A DNA stretch of 37,147 bases from Sandarakinorhabdus oryzae (GCF_009733735.1 NZ_WNJP01000010.1:1-37147), one strand, 5' to 3'. Positions 28,095-37,147 are shown, numbered from the stretch's first letter. The notes: generated by a model not told the origin, from the letters alone. Numbers and translations are program-made.

Positions 28095-28586
28095 TCAGCT
28101 GAACAGCCAGCGCCCCAAGGTGCGGCCGAACGGCAGGGTAAACAGTCCGGCGATCAGCAGGCTGCCGATGACAAGGCCCCTGATCGTGCGTTCATGGCCG
28201 GCGCGATCATGGCGGCGGGCCTTCAGCACGGCCACCGGCACCATCACCGCCACGAACAGGCTGAGCGCGTGGACGGGCGAGATGTCACCAGCAAACACGC
28301 CGCCCGATCGGCTGGAGCCGGCGTTGAAGAACAAAGTGAACAGGGCGTTGCCCCACATCAGGCCGGCCCACAGCCGGCCCCAGGTGCGGTGGTCCGGCGT
28401 GCCCTTCGGCCGGGTCAACATCACCACGGTCAGCGCCATCGTGCCCACCATGCTGATCAGGTGCAGCTGCACCATCAGCGGCAGGGCCGGGAAATGGCTG
28501 CCTCCCCGGGCCATCGCCAGCAGCACCACCGCCAGCAGCGCTGCCGTGGCAATGGCGAGATTGCGATTTGACAGGACAGTCGACAT
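28095..28586 (-). CDS. DUF2306-like multi-pass membrane protein
   Basis: A 163-residue protein with about five hydrophobic segments (near 8-26, 37-57, 71-88, 106-121 and 136-151). Conserved-looking features are a His in LHLISMVGT, the [13 protein letters not shown] loop between segments, and a His in SPVHALSL, which resemble the DUF2306 family. Function of that family is unknown to me; the intramembrane histidines could suggest haem or metal contact, but this is inference. The start at 28586 has GGGGGAG four bases upstream; the frame runs much further on paper, but that part is antisense to rlmN. Ends 13 bases from the convergent AraC gene. Confidence 0.85.
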   Translation of the reverse strand: MSTVLSNRNLAIATAALLAVVLLAMARGGSHFPALPLMVQLHLISMVGTMALTVVMLTRPKGTPDHRTWGRLWAGLMWGNALFTLFFNAGSSRSGGVFAGDISPVHALSLFVAVMVPVAVLKARRHDRAGHERTIRGLVIGSLLIAGLFTLPFGRTLGRWLFS

Positions 28587-28682
28587 CAGGCTCCCCCGGT
28601 AACAGGGCGCTTTGTGTCGCCGCGCCAATGCGGCACTGCAAGCGGTTTTACGCTGGGGCGGTTTTGCGATATGGGCCGCGCG

Positions 28683-30026
28683 ATGATGAACTCTCCCCCC
28701 CACGACGACATGGCGCTGCCGGCGGATGTCATGCCGATCCCCGGCCCGTCCGACCCGATGGTGCTGCCGCGGAAGGCGACGGAGCGCGCCGATGGCAAGC
28801 GCTGGCTGATCGGCCTGTCGAAGGCGCAATTGCGTGAGGCGCTGGCCGGCATCGGCGTGCCCGAACGCCAGGTGAAGATGCGCGCCTCCCAGGTGTGGCA
28901 CTGGCTCTACAACCGCGGCGTCACCGAGGTGGCGGCGATGGCCAACATCAGCCGCGAAACCCGCGAGCTGATCGCGCAGCATTTCGTGGTTGGTCGGCCC
29001 GAGGTGGTGACGGCGCAGGTCTCGAACGACGGCACCCGCAAGTGGCTGCTGCGCTTTGGCGACGGCGAGGAAGCCGAGTGCGTGTTCATCCCGGATGCCT
29101 GGCGCGGCACCTTGTGCGTGTCGAGCCAGGTCGGCTGCACATTGAACTGCCGGTTCTGCCACACTGGCACGATGAAGCTGGTGCGCAACCTCACTGCGGC
29201 CGAGATCGTGGGCCAGGTGATGCTGGCGCGCGACGCGCTGGGCGAATGGCCGGGCGCAGCGCCGGTGGCGATCACGCGGCCGACGGTGAGCGATGCCGCC
29301 GACGACCTCGACGAGGATGATGTGCCGTGGATCCCCGGCGCGCACAATCCGGGCAGCAACTACACATCCGAAGGCCGCATGCTCACCAACATCGTGATGA
29401 TGGGCATGGGCGAGCCACTGTATAATTTCGAGAATGTGCGCGATGCGCTGCAGATCGTCATGGATGGCGACGGGCTGGGTCTGTCCAAGCGGCGCATCAC
29501 GCTTTCGACCAGCGGCGTCGTGCCGATGATGGCCAGGGCGGGCAAGGAGATCGGCGTCAACCTCGCCGTCTCGCTGCATGCCGTCTCCAAGGAGATCCGC
29601 GACGAGATCGTGCCGATCAACAAGAAATACGGCATCGAGCAGCTGCTGCAGGCCTGTGCCGATTATCCCGGCGCAAACAACGCGCGGCGGATCACCTTCG
29701 AATATGTGATGCTGGCTGGCAAGAACGACAGCGACGAGGATGCGCGCGAACTGGTCCGCCTGATCCGCAAGTACAAGCTGCCGGCCAAGGTCAACCTGAT
29801 CCCGTTCAACCCGTGGCCGGGTAGCATCTATGAATGCTCCTCACAGGACCGCATCCGCGCCTTTTCAGACATCATCTTCAAGGCCGGCATCTCCGCCCCG
29901 GTGCGCACCCCGCGCGGGCGGGACATCATGGCCGCCTGCGGCCAGCTGAAATCGGCCAGCGAGAAGATCAGCCGGGCGGAGCTTGATCGGCGTGCGGCGG
30001 AGAAAGAGCTGAACTGGGTGGATTAA
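28683..30026 (+). CDS. rlmN: 23S rRNA (A2503-C2)/tRNA (A37-C2) methyltransferase RlmN
   Basis: A 447-residue radical-SAM methyltransferase. The cluster motif CTLNCRFC is Cys152, Cys156 and Cys159; [10 protein letters not shown] and the methyl-carrying Cys in MAACGQL near the C-terminus complete the RlmN pattern. A long acidic insertion (about residues 186-220, rich in Asp and Pro) lies between the cluster and the GEP motif, as is seen in alphaproteobacteria and accounts for the extra length over the E. coli protein (384). Start is uncertain among ATGs at 28671, 28683, 28686 and 28710. Its stop overlaps the stop of the convergent cyclopropane synthase gene by four bases. Confidence 0.96.
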   Translation: MMNSPPHDDMALPADVMPIPGPSDPMVLPRKATERADGKRWLIGLSKAQLREALAGIGVPERQVKMRASQVWHWLYNRGVTEVAAMANISRETRELIAQHFVVGRPEVVTAQVSNDGTRKWLLRFGDGEEAECVFIPDAWRGTLCVSSQVGCTLNCRFCHTGTMKLVRNLTAAEIVGQVMLARDALGEWPGAAPVAITRPTVSDAADDLDEDDVPWIPGAHNPGSNYTSEGRMLTNIVMMGMGEPLYNFENVRDALQIVMDGDGLGLSKRRITLSTSGVVPMMARAGKEIGVNLAVSLHAVSKEIRDEIVPINKKYGIEQLLQACADYPGANNARRITFEYVMLAGKNDSDEDARELVRLIRKYKLPAKVNLIPFNPWPGSIYECSSQDRIRAFSDIIFKAGISAPVRTPRGRDIMAACGQLKSASEKISRAELDRRAAEKELNWVD

Positions 30027-31246
30027 GGCGCCCCGCCCGGCAATTTCTTCTCCATGTCGCGCATATAATCCCGGCTCAAGGGGAGCGCGTCGCGACGCTT
30101 GGTCATCTGCACCTGCACGTTCATGTGGCCATCGTTGGCGAAGGCGCAGTGGGCGGCAGCGAGGTAGAACATCCACATGCGGTAGAAGCGGCCGTCATAC
30201 AGCGCCTCGATCTCGGCCTGCTTTTCGGCGCAGCGGTCATACCAGGCCTTCAGCGTGTGGGCATAATGGAGGCGCAGCACCTCGATGTCGGTGATCCACA
30301 GCCAGGCCCGCTCCACCGCCGGCACGATCTGGCTCAGTGCCGGGGAATAACCGCCGGGGAAGATATATTTGGCCGTCCACGGATCGGTCGCCCCCGGCCC
30401 GTCGGCGCGTGCGATGGTGTGCAGCAGCGCCACGCCGTCGGTGGCGAGCAGCCGCTCAACCGTTTCGAAGAATTGGCGGTAATGCGGCAGGCCGACATGT
30501 TCGAACATGCCGATCGAGACGATGCGATCAAACTGGCCGGTCATCTGGCGATAGTCGATCAGCTGATAATCGACCCCAGTCAGCCCCTGCCGCGCGGCTT
30601 CGGCCTTCGCATATTTCAACTGCTCTTCCGAAAGGGTGATGCCGGTCACATGGGCACCTGACACCTTGTGGATGTAGCGCGCCAGTCCGCCCCAACCGCA
30701 GCCGATATCGAGCACGCGCTGCCCCGGCTTCAGGTCGAGCTTGGCGGCAATATGGGCGAGCTTGGCTTCCTGCGCGGCTTCCAGCGTGGTGATGCCTGGC
30801 GCCCAATAGGCGCAGCTGTATTGCCGGTGCGGATCGAGGAACAGGTCATAAAGCCGGTCGTCGAGATCATAATGATGGGCAACGTTGCGCTTGGAACGGC
30901 GCTCGAAGTTGATGCCATCCCACCAGGCCGCGAGCCGCGCCTGCCGCCACAGAGCAAAGCGCACCGGGTTGTCGCGTTCCCAGCGCAGGTTCCAGGTGAC
31001 GAGATCGAGCAACGCGAAGACGTCGCCCTGTTCCAGCACCAGCCGGCCATCCATGAAGGCTTCGCCCGCGCCGAGCGCCGGGTTGAGCGCGATCGCGCGG
31101 GCAGTGGCGTTGTCAGCGAGGCGGATGCGCAGCGGCGCGCGGGTTGCGCTGGGCTTGCCATAGCGGCGTTCCTTGCCGGCGGGGTCGATCACGACCAGTT
31201 CGCCATCCTGCAGGAAACGGGTGAAGAGACGGTCAAACAGCCACAT
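30023..31246 (-). CDS. cfa: Cyclopropane-fatty-acyl-phospholipid synthase
   Basis: A 407-residue SAM-dependent enzyme adding a methylene across cis double bonds of membrane lipids. [18 protein letters not shown] (121-138) and YSCAYW (143-148, with the conserved Cys145) precede the SAM motif [10 protein letters not shown] (178-187); SIGMFEHVG and a C-terminal [14 protein letters not shown] follow. N-terminal lipid-binding region is present, so it appears complete. It sits alone between rlmN and grpE, with no co-directional partner close by. Products would protect membranes against acid or drying stress. Confidence 0.94.
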   Translation of the reverse strand: MWLFDRLFTRFLQDGELVVIDPAGKERRYGKPSATRAPLRIRLADNATARAIALNPALGAGEAFMDGRLVLEQGDVFALLDLVTWNLRWERDNPVRFALWRQARLAAWWDGINFERRSKRNVAHHYDLDDRLYDLFLDPHRQYSCAYWAPGITTLEAAQEAKLAHIAAKLDLKPGQRVLDIGCGWGGLARYIHKVSGAHVTGITLSEEQLKYAKAEAARQGLTGVDYQLIDYRQMTGQFDRIVSIGMFEHVGLPHYRQFFETVERLLATDGVALLHTIARADGPGATDPWTAKYIFPGGYSPALSQIVPAVERAWLWITDIEVLRLHYAHTLKAWYDRCAEKQAEIEALYDGRFYRMWMFYLAAAHCAFANDGHMNVQVQMTKRRDALPLSRDYMRDMEKKLPGGAP

Positions 31247-31322
31247 GCCGCCACCATGCCAAGGAAGACGCCGCGGGGAAAGCCCGCAGCGTCACCTGCA
31301 TGTCCATAGCTGCTGGCTATGC

Positions 31323-31400
31323 CGCGCAGGTCAGTCGTTCGCGCGCGCCACGCTGACCCCCGCGACGCGCAGGCGTCAGCCGGAGCGCGCCACGCTCACC
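31323..31400 (-). repeat. Imperfect tandem duplication of the grpE 3' end
   Basis: Minus-strand 31400-31366 (the last 25 bases of grpE plus 10 beyond the stop) and 31358-31323 share GGT(G/C)AGCGTGGCGCGC at the start and CTGAC...CCTGCGCG at the end, seven bases apart. Both copies spell VSVAR followed by a few residues and TGA, so the second is a displaced copy of the grpE tail after its stop codon. Confidence 0.7.
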
Positions 31401-31891
31401 ATCGCCGGACGCAGCAGGCGATCACGGATCGTCCAGCCGCTCGCCAGTTCGGCCACCACGCTGCCGGCGTCATGGTCGCTGTCCACCTCGATCATCGCCT
31501 GGTGGCGGTTGGGATCCAGCGCCTCGCCGGGGGTGATCTCGATGCGGTTGATGCCCTGGCGACCAAAGATGGCCAGCAACTCGCGCTCGGTCGCCTCGAT
31601 GCCAGCGCGGACATTGTCAAAGCCCTCGGCCGGCAACGCGGCGACAGCACGGCGCAGATTCTCGGCCACCGCCAGCATGTCGCGGGCAAAGCCGGTGACA
31701 GCATATTGCGTGGCTTCGGCCTTGTCGCGCTCCAGCCGGCGGCGGGTGTTCTCCAGATCGGCCATGGCCCGCAGCACGCGGTCCTTCAGCTCGGCGATTT
31801 CCTGGTCCTTGGCCAGCAGTGCTTCGGCCAGATCAAGGGCCGGGGTTTCCGGGGATTCGGGCGTTTCGGTGTTTTCAGTGGCTTCGGTCAT
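31376..31891 (-). CDS. grpE: Nucleotide exchange factor GrpE
   Basis: A 171-residue co-chaperone that exchanges ADP for ATP on DnaK. An acidic, Thr/Glu/Pro-rich N-terminus (TEATENTETPESPETP) precedes a long coiled-coil (about 20-60, with the AMADLENTRRRLERDK signature), then the beta-wing domain with IEITPGEALDPNRHQAM and GWTIRDRLLRPAMVSVA. Its ATG overlaps the hrcA stop (ATGA), the usual alphaproteobacterial hrcA–grpE arrangement. A partial copy of its 3' end lies just downstream. dnaK/dnaJ are not in this window. Confidence 0.96.
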   Translation of the reverse strand: MTEATENTETPESPETPALDLAEALLAKDQEIAELKDRVLRAMADLENTRRRLERDKAEATQYAVTGFARDMLAVAENLRRAVAALPAEGFDNVRAGIEATERELLAIFGRQGINRIEITPGEALDPNRHQAMIEVDSDHDAGSVVAELASGWTIRDRLLRPAMVSVARSG

Positions 31892-32940
31892 GATACCAGT
31901 CTGCTCAGGGTTCGGGCGGTGTAATCCACCATGGGGATGACACGCGCATAGTTCAACCGCGTCGGCCCGATAACCCCCACAACGCCGATCACCTTGCCAT
32001 CGTTGCCGCGATAGGGTGCGGCAATCACGCTGGAGCCGGACAGCGAGAACAGCCGGGATTCGGCGCCGATGAAGATGCGGGTGGCATCCGCCCCGCGCGC
32101 CATTTCGAGCAGGCGGATCAGCTCGGCCTTGTCTTCAAGGTCGTCGAGCAACTGGCGCACCCGGTCGATATCGACCGCGCCTTCCACCAGATTGGCCTGG
32201 CCGCGCACGATCAGCACCGGCCGCGCCGCCGCATCGGACGACCACACCGCCAGCCCGGCCGACACCGCCGCCTGGGTGAGGGCATCGAGCGTGGCGCGAT
32301 CGCGGCCGATCTCGGTCTCCAGCCGCGACAGGGCTTCAGCCATGGTCAGCCCGGCGAGCCGCGTGGTGATATAGTTGGCCGCCGCCTCCAGCGTGGTCGG
32401 CAGCACGCCCGGCGGCAGATCGAGCAGACGGTTTTCCACACTGCCATCAGCCCCCACCAGCACGACCAACGCCCGCGCCGGGGACAGCGGCACGAAGCTG
32501 ACCTGGCGGATCACCAGTTCGCGCGCCGGCACCAGCACCAGGCCAGCGCATTGCGACAGGCCCGACAGGGTGGCGGTGGTGCGACTGAGCGCCTCTTCCA
32601 TCGCCACGCCTGGTGCCAGCCCGGCCTCCAGCGCGGCGCGCTCATCCTCCGACACTTCGCTGGCCTGCATCATGCCATCGACAAACATCCTGAGGCCCAG
32701 TTCGGTCGGCAGCCGTCCTGCGGACGTGTGCGGCGCGGCGAGCAGGCCCAGTTCTTCCAGATCCTGCATGACATTGCGGATCGACGCCGGCGACAGGCCC
32801 AGGCTGCCGCCCTTGGACAAGGTGCGGCTGCCCACCGGCGAACCCGATGCCAGATAGGCATCGACGATCTGCCGGAAGATGGCACGCGCCCGATCGTTCA
32901 GGTCGGCCAGCGCCAACGCCTGCTGATGCGACTGCTGCAT
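31888..32940 (-). CDS. hrcA: Heat-inducible transcription repressor HrcA
   Basis: A 350-residue repressor of class I heat-shock genes. The N-terminal winged helix (LNDRARAIFRQIVDAYLASG, then GSRTLSKGGSLGLSPASIRN) and the TSAGRLPTELGLRMFVD motif are typical; the GAF-like domain and the C-terminal VIGVVGVIGPTRLNYARVIP signature complete it. HrcA normally binds CIRCE elements (TTAGCACTC-N9-GAGTGCTAA) with GroEL as corepressor. No CIRCE is seen upstream of this gene, so it does not appear to repress itself by that site. GAGG lies only two bases before the ATG. Divergent from rph. Confidence 0.96.
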   Translation of the reverse strand: MQQSHQQALALADLNDRARAIFRQIVDAYLASGSPVGSRTLSKGGSLGLSPASIRNVMQDLEELGLLAAPHTSAGRLPTELGLRMFVDGMMQASEVSEDERAALEAGLAPGVAMEEALSRTTATLSGLSQCAGLVLVPARELVIRQVSFVPLSPARALVVLVGADGSVENRLLDLPPGVLPTTLEAAANYITTRLAGLTMAEALSRLETEIGRDRATLDALTQAAVSAGLAVWSSDAAARPVLIVRGQANLVEGAVDIDRVRQLLDDLEDKAELIRLLEMARGADATRIFIGAESRLFSLSGSSVIAAPYRGNDGKVIGVVGVIGPTRLNYARVIPMVDYTARTLSRLVS

Positions 32941-32959
32941 GGCCTCAATTTAAGGTGCA

Positions 32960-33001
32960 GCGCCCGGCCGCGCAATGGGCGCTTCCCTTCGCGGCCGGCG
33001 C
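32960..33001. promoter_or_regulatory. Large imperfect inverted repeat in the hrcA/rph spacer
   Basis: GCGCCCGGCCGCG (32960-32972) and CGCGGCCGGCGC (32990-33001) are inverted copies differing by one inserted C, with a 17-base loop. It takes up much of the 104-base gap between two divergent starts, so it is not a terminator. Could be an operator or leader hairpin; no -35/-10 pair is clear around it. Confidence 0.5.
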
Positions 33002-33044
33002 ACAATAAAGCCGCAGCCAACAGCCATCAGGAAAGACACACATC

Positions 33045-33761
33045 ATGCGCCCATCCGGCCGCGCCCCCGATCAGATGCGCACCATCGAGATGATCCCCGG
33101 CTTTTCCGCCCATGCCGAAGGCTCCTGCCTGGTCAAGTTCGGCAACACCCATGTGCTGGTGACGGCCAGCGTTGAAGACCGGGTGCCGCCGTGGCTGCGT
33201 GGCGGCGGCAAGGGCTGGGTGACGGCCGAATATGGCATGCTGCCGCGCGCCACCCACACCCGCGGCCAGCGCGAAGCCGCCAAGGGCAAGCAATCCGGCC
33301 GCACCCAGGAAATCCAGCGCCTGATCGGTCGCAGCCTGCGCGCCGTCACCGATCTGGTGGCGCTGGGCGAACGCCAGATCACGCTGGATTGTGATGTGAT
33401 CCAGGCCGATGGCGGCACGCGTACGGCGGCGATCTCCGGTGCCTGGGTGGCGCTGCGCCTTGCCATCGATGCCATCCAAGCCAAGACGCCGCTGGCGGCT
33501 GACCCGCTCACCAAACAGGTCGCGGCGATTTCCTGCGGGATCTACAATGGCACGCCAGTGCTTGACCTTGATTATATCGAGGACAGCAATGCCGGTACTG
33601 ACGCCAATTTCGTGCTGACCAACACTGCCGGCATCGTCGAAGTGCAGGGCACGGCCGAAGGCGAGCCGTTCGACGAGGAAAGCCTGCTGCGCCTGCTGCG
33701 CCTCGCGCGCATCGGCTGCAACGAGGTGTTTGCCGCGCAGTTGAAAGCGGTCGACAGATGA
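33045..33761 (+). CDS. rph: Ribonuclease PH
   Basis: A 238-residue phosphorolytic 3'-5' exoribonuclease that trims tRNA precursors. [20 protein letters not shown] (phosphate-binding Arg region), [20 protein letters not shown] and the metal-site CGIYNG...[14 protein letters not shown] segment are all present and length is standard. AGGAAAG lies nine bases before the ATG. Its stop overlaps the start of the next gene by ATGA, first in a four-gene chain to hemW. Confidence 0.97.
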   Translation: MRPSGRAPDQMRTIEMIPGFSAHAEGSCLVKFGNTHVLVTASVEDRVPPWLRGGGKGWVTAEYGMLPRATHTRGQREAAKGKQSGRTQEIQRLIGRSLRAVTDLVALGERQITLDCDVIQADGGTRTAAISGAWVALRLAIDAIQAKTPLAADPLTKQVAAISCGIYNGTPVLDLDYIEDSNAGTDANFVLTNTAGIVEVQGTAEGEPFDEESLLRLLRLARIGCNEVFAAQLKAVDR

Positions 33762-34276
33762 ACCGGCCTGCCTTCGAGGTGCGCTATCGCATAACGCTGG
33801 ACGAGTACATCGCTTCACAGCGCCATGGCTGCTGGCGGACGTGGCGATGGGTGGCGCTGGGCATCGCGGTGTTGCTGCCGGTTGGACTCTACGAAGCTGT
33901 CGTCAACGGAGAACATGACAGCTTTGCCCTGATCTGGTCGGTCCTGATGGGGCTATACCTGCTGGTTTTCTTTCAGTTCCTCTTGCCGCGGCGAGCGCGG
34001 CGTGTGTTTGCCGAAAGCAAGTCCATGCATGGCGAACAATGTTTGCAATTGTCGGACCATCAGGTCGAATTCAGCAGTGACAGCGGCGTTTATCGCCTGC
34101 CGTGGCAGGATGTGCACAAATGGGACGAATATCGCGGCGTGTTCATGATCTATCCGAGCAGCGCGATGATGGTGTTGGTGCCGGCCACCCGCATTGATGG
34201 TGCCGCCATGGCCTTTGCCAAGGCTCGTCTGGCAGATACCGGCCTGCCCACCGCTGGCAAGGTACGCCGGAAATGA
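33758..34276 (+). CDS. YcxB-like two-helix membrane protein
   Basis: A 172-residue protein: an N-terminal strand region ([14 protein letters not shown]), two membrane helices (about 29-49 and 56-76), and a cytoplasmic beta-rich domain ([20 protein letters not shown], then [19 protein letters not shown]) that resembles the YcxB-like C-terminal domain. The family has no assigned role. It overlaps rph and rdgB by four bases on each side, so it is coupled to both, although rph–rdgB is normally adjacent without it. Its base composition is less GC-rich than its neighbours, suggesting later insertion into the operon. Confidence 0.85.
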   Translation: MNRPAFEVRYRITLDEYIASQRHGCWRTWRWVALGIAVLLPVGLYEAVVNGEHDSFALIWSVLMGLYLLVFFQFLLPRRARRVFAESKSMHGEQCLQLSDHQVEFSSDSGVYRLPWQDVHKWDEYRGVFMIYPSSAMMVLVPATRIDGAAMAFAKARLADTGLPTAGKVRRK

Positions 34277-34878
34277 CGCGCCGCGCGCTCAAGCGGGGCA
34301 GGCTGGTGCTGGCCACGCACAATCCTGGCAAGGTGGTTGAGCTGGCCGAGTTGCTGAACCCGCATGGACTCGATGTGGTGTCGGCTGGCGAGTTGGGGCT
34401 GCCCGAGCCGGACGAGACCGAGGACAGTTTCATCGGCAATGCCCGGCTGAAGGCGCACGCCGCCGCCACCGCCAGTGGCCTGCCGGCAATTGCTGACGAC
34501 AGTGGCCTGTGTGTGGACGGGCTGGGCGGCGCGCCGGGCATCTATTCGGCGCGCTGGGCAGGTCCGGGCAAGGATTTCGCGGTCGCCATGGCGCGGGTGA
34601 ACGACGAGCTGGGCGACCGCCCGCGCACCGCCCATTTCATCTGCGCCCTGTGCGTGGCCTGGCCCGATGGCCATACAGAGGTGGTGGAAGGCCGGGTGGA
34701 CGGCACGCTCGTCTGGCCGCCGCGCGGGGGCAATGGCTTTGGCTATGATCCGATGTTCCTGATGGACGGCAAGGCGCAGACCTATGGCGAGATGCCCCGG
34801 GCCGACAAGGAAGCCGACAACCATCGCGCGCGGGCCTTCCGGTTGCTGGAAGCGCTGCTGCCGCCGGTGGCCGGCTGA
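34273..34878 (+). CDS. rdgB: dITP/XTP pyrophosphatase (RdgB/HAM1)
   Basis: A 201-residue enzyme that hydrolyses dITP, ITP and XTP to keep deaminated purines out of DNA and RNA. Motifs ATHNPGK (14-20), ADDSGLCVD (from 74), [10 protein letters not shown] and [11 protein letters not shown] are intact, with a C-terminal [12 protein letters not shown] overlap with the preceding YcxB-like gene and TGATG overlap with hemW place it mid-operon. Length is usual. Confidence 0.97.
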   Translation: MTRRALKRGRLVLATHNPGKVVELAELLNPHGLDVVSAGELGLPEPDETEDSFIGNARLKAHAAATASGLPAIADDSGLCVDGLGGAPGIYSARWAGPGKDFAVAMARVNDELGDRPRTAHFICALCVAWPDGHTEVVEGRVDGTLVWPPRGGNGFGYDPMFLMDGKAQTYGEMPRADKEADNHRARAFRLLEALLPPVAG

Positions 34879-36020
34879 TGGCGGCAGATCCGGTCGCGCT
34901 CTACGTCCATTGGCCGTTCTGCGTCACCAAATGCCCCTATTGCGACTTCAATAGCCACGTCCGGGATCAGGTTGACCAGGCGGCCTGGCAGGATGCCCTG
35001 CTCGCCGATCTGGCCTTTGAGGCCGCCCGCCTGCCCGGCCGCCGGCTGGCCAGCATCTTCTTTGGCGGCGGCACCCCCAGCCTGATGCCGCCCACAACCG
35101 TCGCCGCCATCATCGATGCGGCGTGCCGGCACTGGTCGCCGGAGCCCGATCTGGAAATCACGCTGGAAGCCAACCCGTCGAGCGTCGAGGCCGGCCGCTT
35201 TGCCGGTTTCGCCAGCGCCGGGGTCAATCGCCTCAGCCTGGGCGTGCAGGCGCTCGACGACGCCGCGCTCAAACTGCTCGGCCGGCCGCACGATGTCGCC
35301 GCGGCGCTGGCCGCCCTGGACGTGGCGCAAGCAACATTTGGCCGGGTCAGCCTCGATCTCATCTATGACCGGCCGGGGATGACGCGCGAAAGCTGGGAGG
35401 CGGAACTCACCCGCGCGCTCGGTTTCGGCACCACCCATCTCTCGCTCTACCAGCTCACCATCGAGCCCGGCACGCGCTTTGCCGCCCTCCATGCCCGCGG
35501 CCAGCTGCGGATGCCGGACGAGGACACCAGTGCCGACCTGTTCGCCATCACCCAGGCGATGACGGCCGCAGCCGGCGTGCCCGCCTATGAAATCTCCAAC
35601 CACGCCGCCCCCGGCCTGGAGAGCCGCCACAACCTCACCTATTGGCGCTATGGCGATTATGCCGGCATCGGTCCGGGCGCGCATGGCCGCCGCGACGGTG
35701 TCGCCACGCTGCGGCGCAAGAAGCCGGAGGCCTGGTTGGCCGGCGTCACGGAGAGCGGCCATGGCATGGAGAGCGAAACCGCGCTGACAGTAAGCGAACG
35801 CACCACCGAGGCGCTGGTGATGGGGCTGCGCCTGGCCGAAGGGCTGGACGCCTCGCGCTTCGCCGTCCGCTCCGGCACTGCGCTGGCCGATGCGGTCAAG
35901 CCCGAGGCGGTGGCCCGGCTGGTGTCACACGGCCTGCTGGTCAGCGACGCACGCGGGATTCGCCTCACGCCCGCCGGCTGGCCGCTGGCCAACGCGGTGT
36001 TGGCGGAGATTGCGCGTTAG
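34878..36020 (+). CDS. hemW: Radical SAM haem chaperone HemW (HemN-like)
   Basis: A 380-residue radical-SAM protein. The cluster motif is FCVTKCPYCDF with Cys15, Cys19 and Cys22; FFGGGTPSLM, EANPSSVE, RLSLGVQALDD and HNLTYWRYGDYAGIGPGAHG follow. HemW is often labelled coproporphyrinogen oxidase, but the haem-chaperone group lacks the N-terminal extension of true HemN and starts, as here, directly at the cluster. Start shares one base with the rdgB stop (TGATG). The gene ends by overlapping the convergent PBP-activator-like gene by four bases. Confidence 0.95.
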   Translation: MAADPVALYVHWPFCVTKCPYCDFNSHVRDQVDQAAWQDALLADLAFEAARLPGRRLASIFFGGGTPSLMPPTTVAAIIDAACRHWSPEPDLEITLEANPSSVEAGRFAGFASAGVNRLSLGVQALDDAALKLLGRPHDVAAALAALDVAQATFGRVSLDLIYDRPGMTRESWEAELTRALGFGTTHLSLYQLTIEPGTRFAALHARGQLRMPDEDTSADLFAITQAMTAAAGVPAYEISNHAAPGLESRHNLTYWRYGDYAGIGPGAHGRRDGVATLRRKKPEAWLAGVTESGHGMESETALTVSERTTEALVMGLRLAEGLDASRFAVRSGTALADAVKPEAVARLVSHGLLVSDARGIRLTPAGWPLANAVLAEIAR

Positions 36021-37147
36021 AAGCTGTTGGGCGCTGGCGAGACGACACCGCTGCCCAGCTGATCCACCTCCAGCGCGCGTTCCGCCACGCCGCCCGCCGA
36101 GAAGCGGAAGGCGCCATCAATGCCGGCAAAGCCGTCCCGCGCCAGCAGCGCGGCGCGGGGGAAGGCCTGGCCCAGCGGCCAGCGCGCCGCCAGGCTGTTG
36201 GCCAGCAGCACCGCGTCATAGCCCAACGAGGCCAGCCGTGACGGGTTGCTGCCATGCTTGGCACGATAGCGCACGGCCAGGCTGTTGAAGCGCGCATCCG
36301 ACACGGTGGCAAACAGCGCACCCTTCAGCGCCGGCACGCGTTCCAGGCCCGGCTCGTTGTTCCACAATTCGGTGCCCAGGATCACCACCTGGCCAGGGGC
36401 TGCGCCATAGCGCGCCAGCGGGGTGAGGAAGCGCGCCGCCACCGAGCCTGAATCGGCGATCATCAGCGCCTGGAACGGCACCGGGGCGAGCGCGCCGGCC
36501 ACCCGCGCCACCGTGCCATCGGGGCGGATCTGCGGCTTGCCGCTTGCCCGCACCCGCGCATCATAATTGGTCACCTGCGCCGCCGCTGCCGCCAGCTTCG
36601 CCGGATCGCGGGCATAAGAGACGACTGCGGTTGAACGGCCGCCGGCCTCGTTCACCGCCTTCACGAACGCGAGGCTGGCACGCTGGCCGTAGGCACCCTG
36701 CGGCACCAGCGCGGCAAAACGCTCGATGCCGCGGCTGCGGGCATAGGCAATCACCCGTGCAATCGCCTGGCCGGGCTGGAAGCCCATCACGAACACGTCG
36801 CCGCCGGCCACGCCGGTGTCGTTGGAGAAGGACAGGATCGGCACTGGCCGCCCAGCCACCGCCGCCGTCACTTCCGGTACGTCGCTGGCCAGCAGCGGCC
36901 CCAGGATCAGCCCTGCACCGGCCGCCATCGCCTTGGCAGCGGCCTCGCCGGCGCCAGCGCCGGTGTCGAAGGTGATCAGTTGCACCTGCGGCTTGCCGAG
37001 ATCGGTCATCGCCAGCGCCGCGGCATTGGCGATGGACTCGCCCAGCGCCGCGTTGGGGCCGGTCAAGGGCACCAGCAGCGCCACCTTGTTCAGCCGCGCT
37101 TCGGGCAGCGGCACCGGCTTGGGCGCCACCACAGGCGGCGGCGGCGG
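36017..37147 (-). CDS. Penicillin-binding protein activator-like protein (periplasmic-binding fold; partial at N-terminus)
   Basis: At least 376 codons are seen and the frame is open to the window edge through a poly-Pro stretch, so the signal peptide or lipobox is outside. The visible region is a type I periplasmic-binding fold: KVALLVPLTGPNAALGESIANAA, ILGPLLASDVPEV, VPILSFSND, FVMGFQPGQAIARV, LVPQGAYGQ, and C-terminal RLASLGYDAVLL. This is the LpoA-like/PBP activator (ABC-substrate-binding-like) pattern, members of which sit at the outer membrane and stimulate peptidoglycan synthases. An amino-acid ABC-transporter binding protein is the alternative, but no permease or ATPase is nearby. Confidence 0.85.
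   Translation of the reverse strand, partial: PPPPPVVAPKPVPLPEARLNKVALLVPLTGPNAALGESIANAAALAMTDLGKPQVQLITFDTGAGAGEAAAKAMAAGAGLILGPLLASDVPEVTAAVAGRPVPILSFSNDTGVAGGDVFVMGFQPGQAIARVIAYARSRGIERFAALVPQGAYGQRASLAFVKAVNEAGGRSTAVVSYARDPAKLAAAAAQVTNYDARVRASGKPQIRPDGTVARVAGALAPVPFQALMIADSGSVAARFLTPLARYGAAPGQVVILGTELWNNEPGLERVPALKGALFATVSDARFNSLAVRYRAKHGSNPSRLASLGYDAVLLANSLAARWPLGQAFPRAALLARDGFAGIDGAFRFSAGGVAERALEVDQLGSGVVSPAPNSF

Noticed and set aside
28587-29579. N-terminal extension of the DUF2306-like frame
   Set aside because: It lies antisense to rlmN; a good ribosome binding site and membrane protein start are present at 28586 instead.
32941-33044. CIRCE element expected upstream of hrcA
   Set aside because: Read on both strands; no TTAGCACTC/GAGTGCTAA pair or close variant is present.

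Overview
The window is GC-rich, densely packed bacterial chromosome, most likely from an alphaproteobacterium of the order Sphingomonadales. Supporting points are the DUF721–mutY divergent pair next to a secreted (probably DsbA-like) protein, the hrcA–grpE operon, the rph–rdgB–hemW chain, a large TonB-dependent receptor with an EIIVTATR-type TonB box, and short CCCCTCTCCC-type palindromic elements between genes. The genus cannot be fixed from the sequence alone. I see no rRNA, tRNA, CRISPR array, insertion sequence or prophage, and no gene-free stretch longer than about 300 bases.

Layout. 1-2.7 kb: start of a secreted protein, a DUF721 protein, then mutY-nudC (oxidised-guanine repair and NAD-cap/NADH hydrolysis). 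2.7-7.5 kb: a membrane PAS-GGDEF-EAL protein divergent from a UvrD/PcrA helicase. 7.5-12.2 kb: a small membrane protein, an MFS exporter, a cysteine synthase, and a translationally coupled pair of an Old-Yellow-Enzyme-like flavoprotein and a metallophosphoesterase. 12.3-18.2 kb, minus strand: a fatty-acid beta-oxidation operon of MerR regulator, acyl-CoA dehydrogenase, thiolase and bifunctional hydratase/3-hydroxyacyl-CoA dehydrogenase, with a clear inverted-repeat operator in front of the regulator. 18.2-20.3 kb: hisI, a cytochrome P450 and an NAD(P)-binding protein, each overlapping the next by 4 bases. 20.4-23.2 kb: purF, an SDR and peptide deformylase. 23.5-28.1 kb: a TonB receptor divergent from an SDR and an AraC-type regulator, around a control region holding a perfect 16-bp palindrome. 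28.1-31.2 kb: a DUF2306 membrane protein, rlmN and a cyclopropane fatty acid synthase. 31.3-37.1 kb: grpE/hrcA, divergent from rph–YcxB-like–rdgB–hemW, and finally a periplasmic-binding-fold PBP activator-like protein cut by the window end.

Most of the content is housekeeping or standard catabolism. I did not find a convincing new multi-gene system. The parts most worth a second look are the MerR/beta-oxidation operator with its possibly leaderless regulator, the hisI–P450–oxidoreductase coupling with a P450 lacking the usual I-helix acid, the TonB–SDR–AraC import/oxidation cluster, a possible 34-residue membrane peptide in an AT-richer gap inside the beta-oxidation operon, and the unusual control sequence between hrcA and rph.
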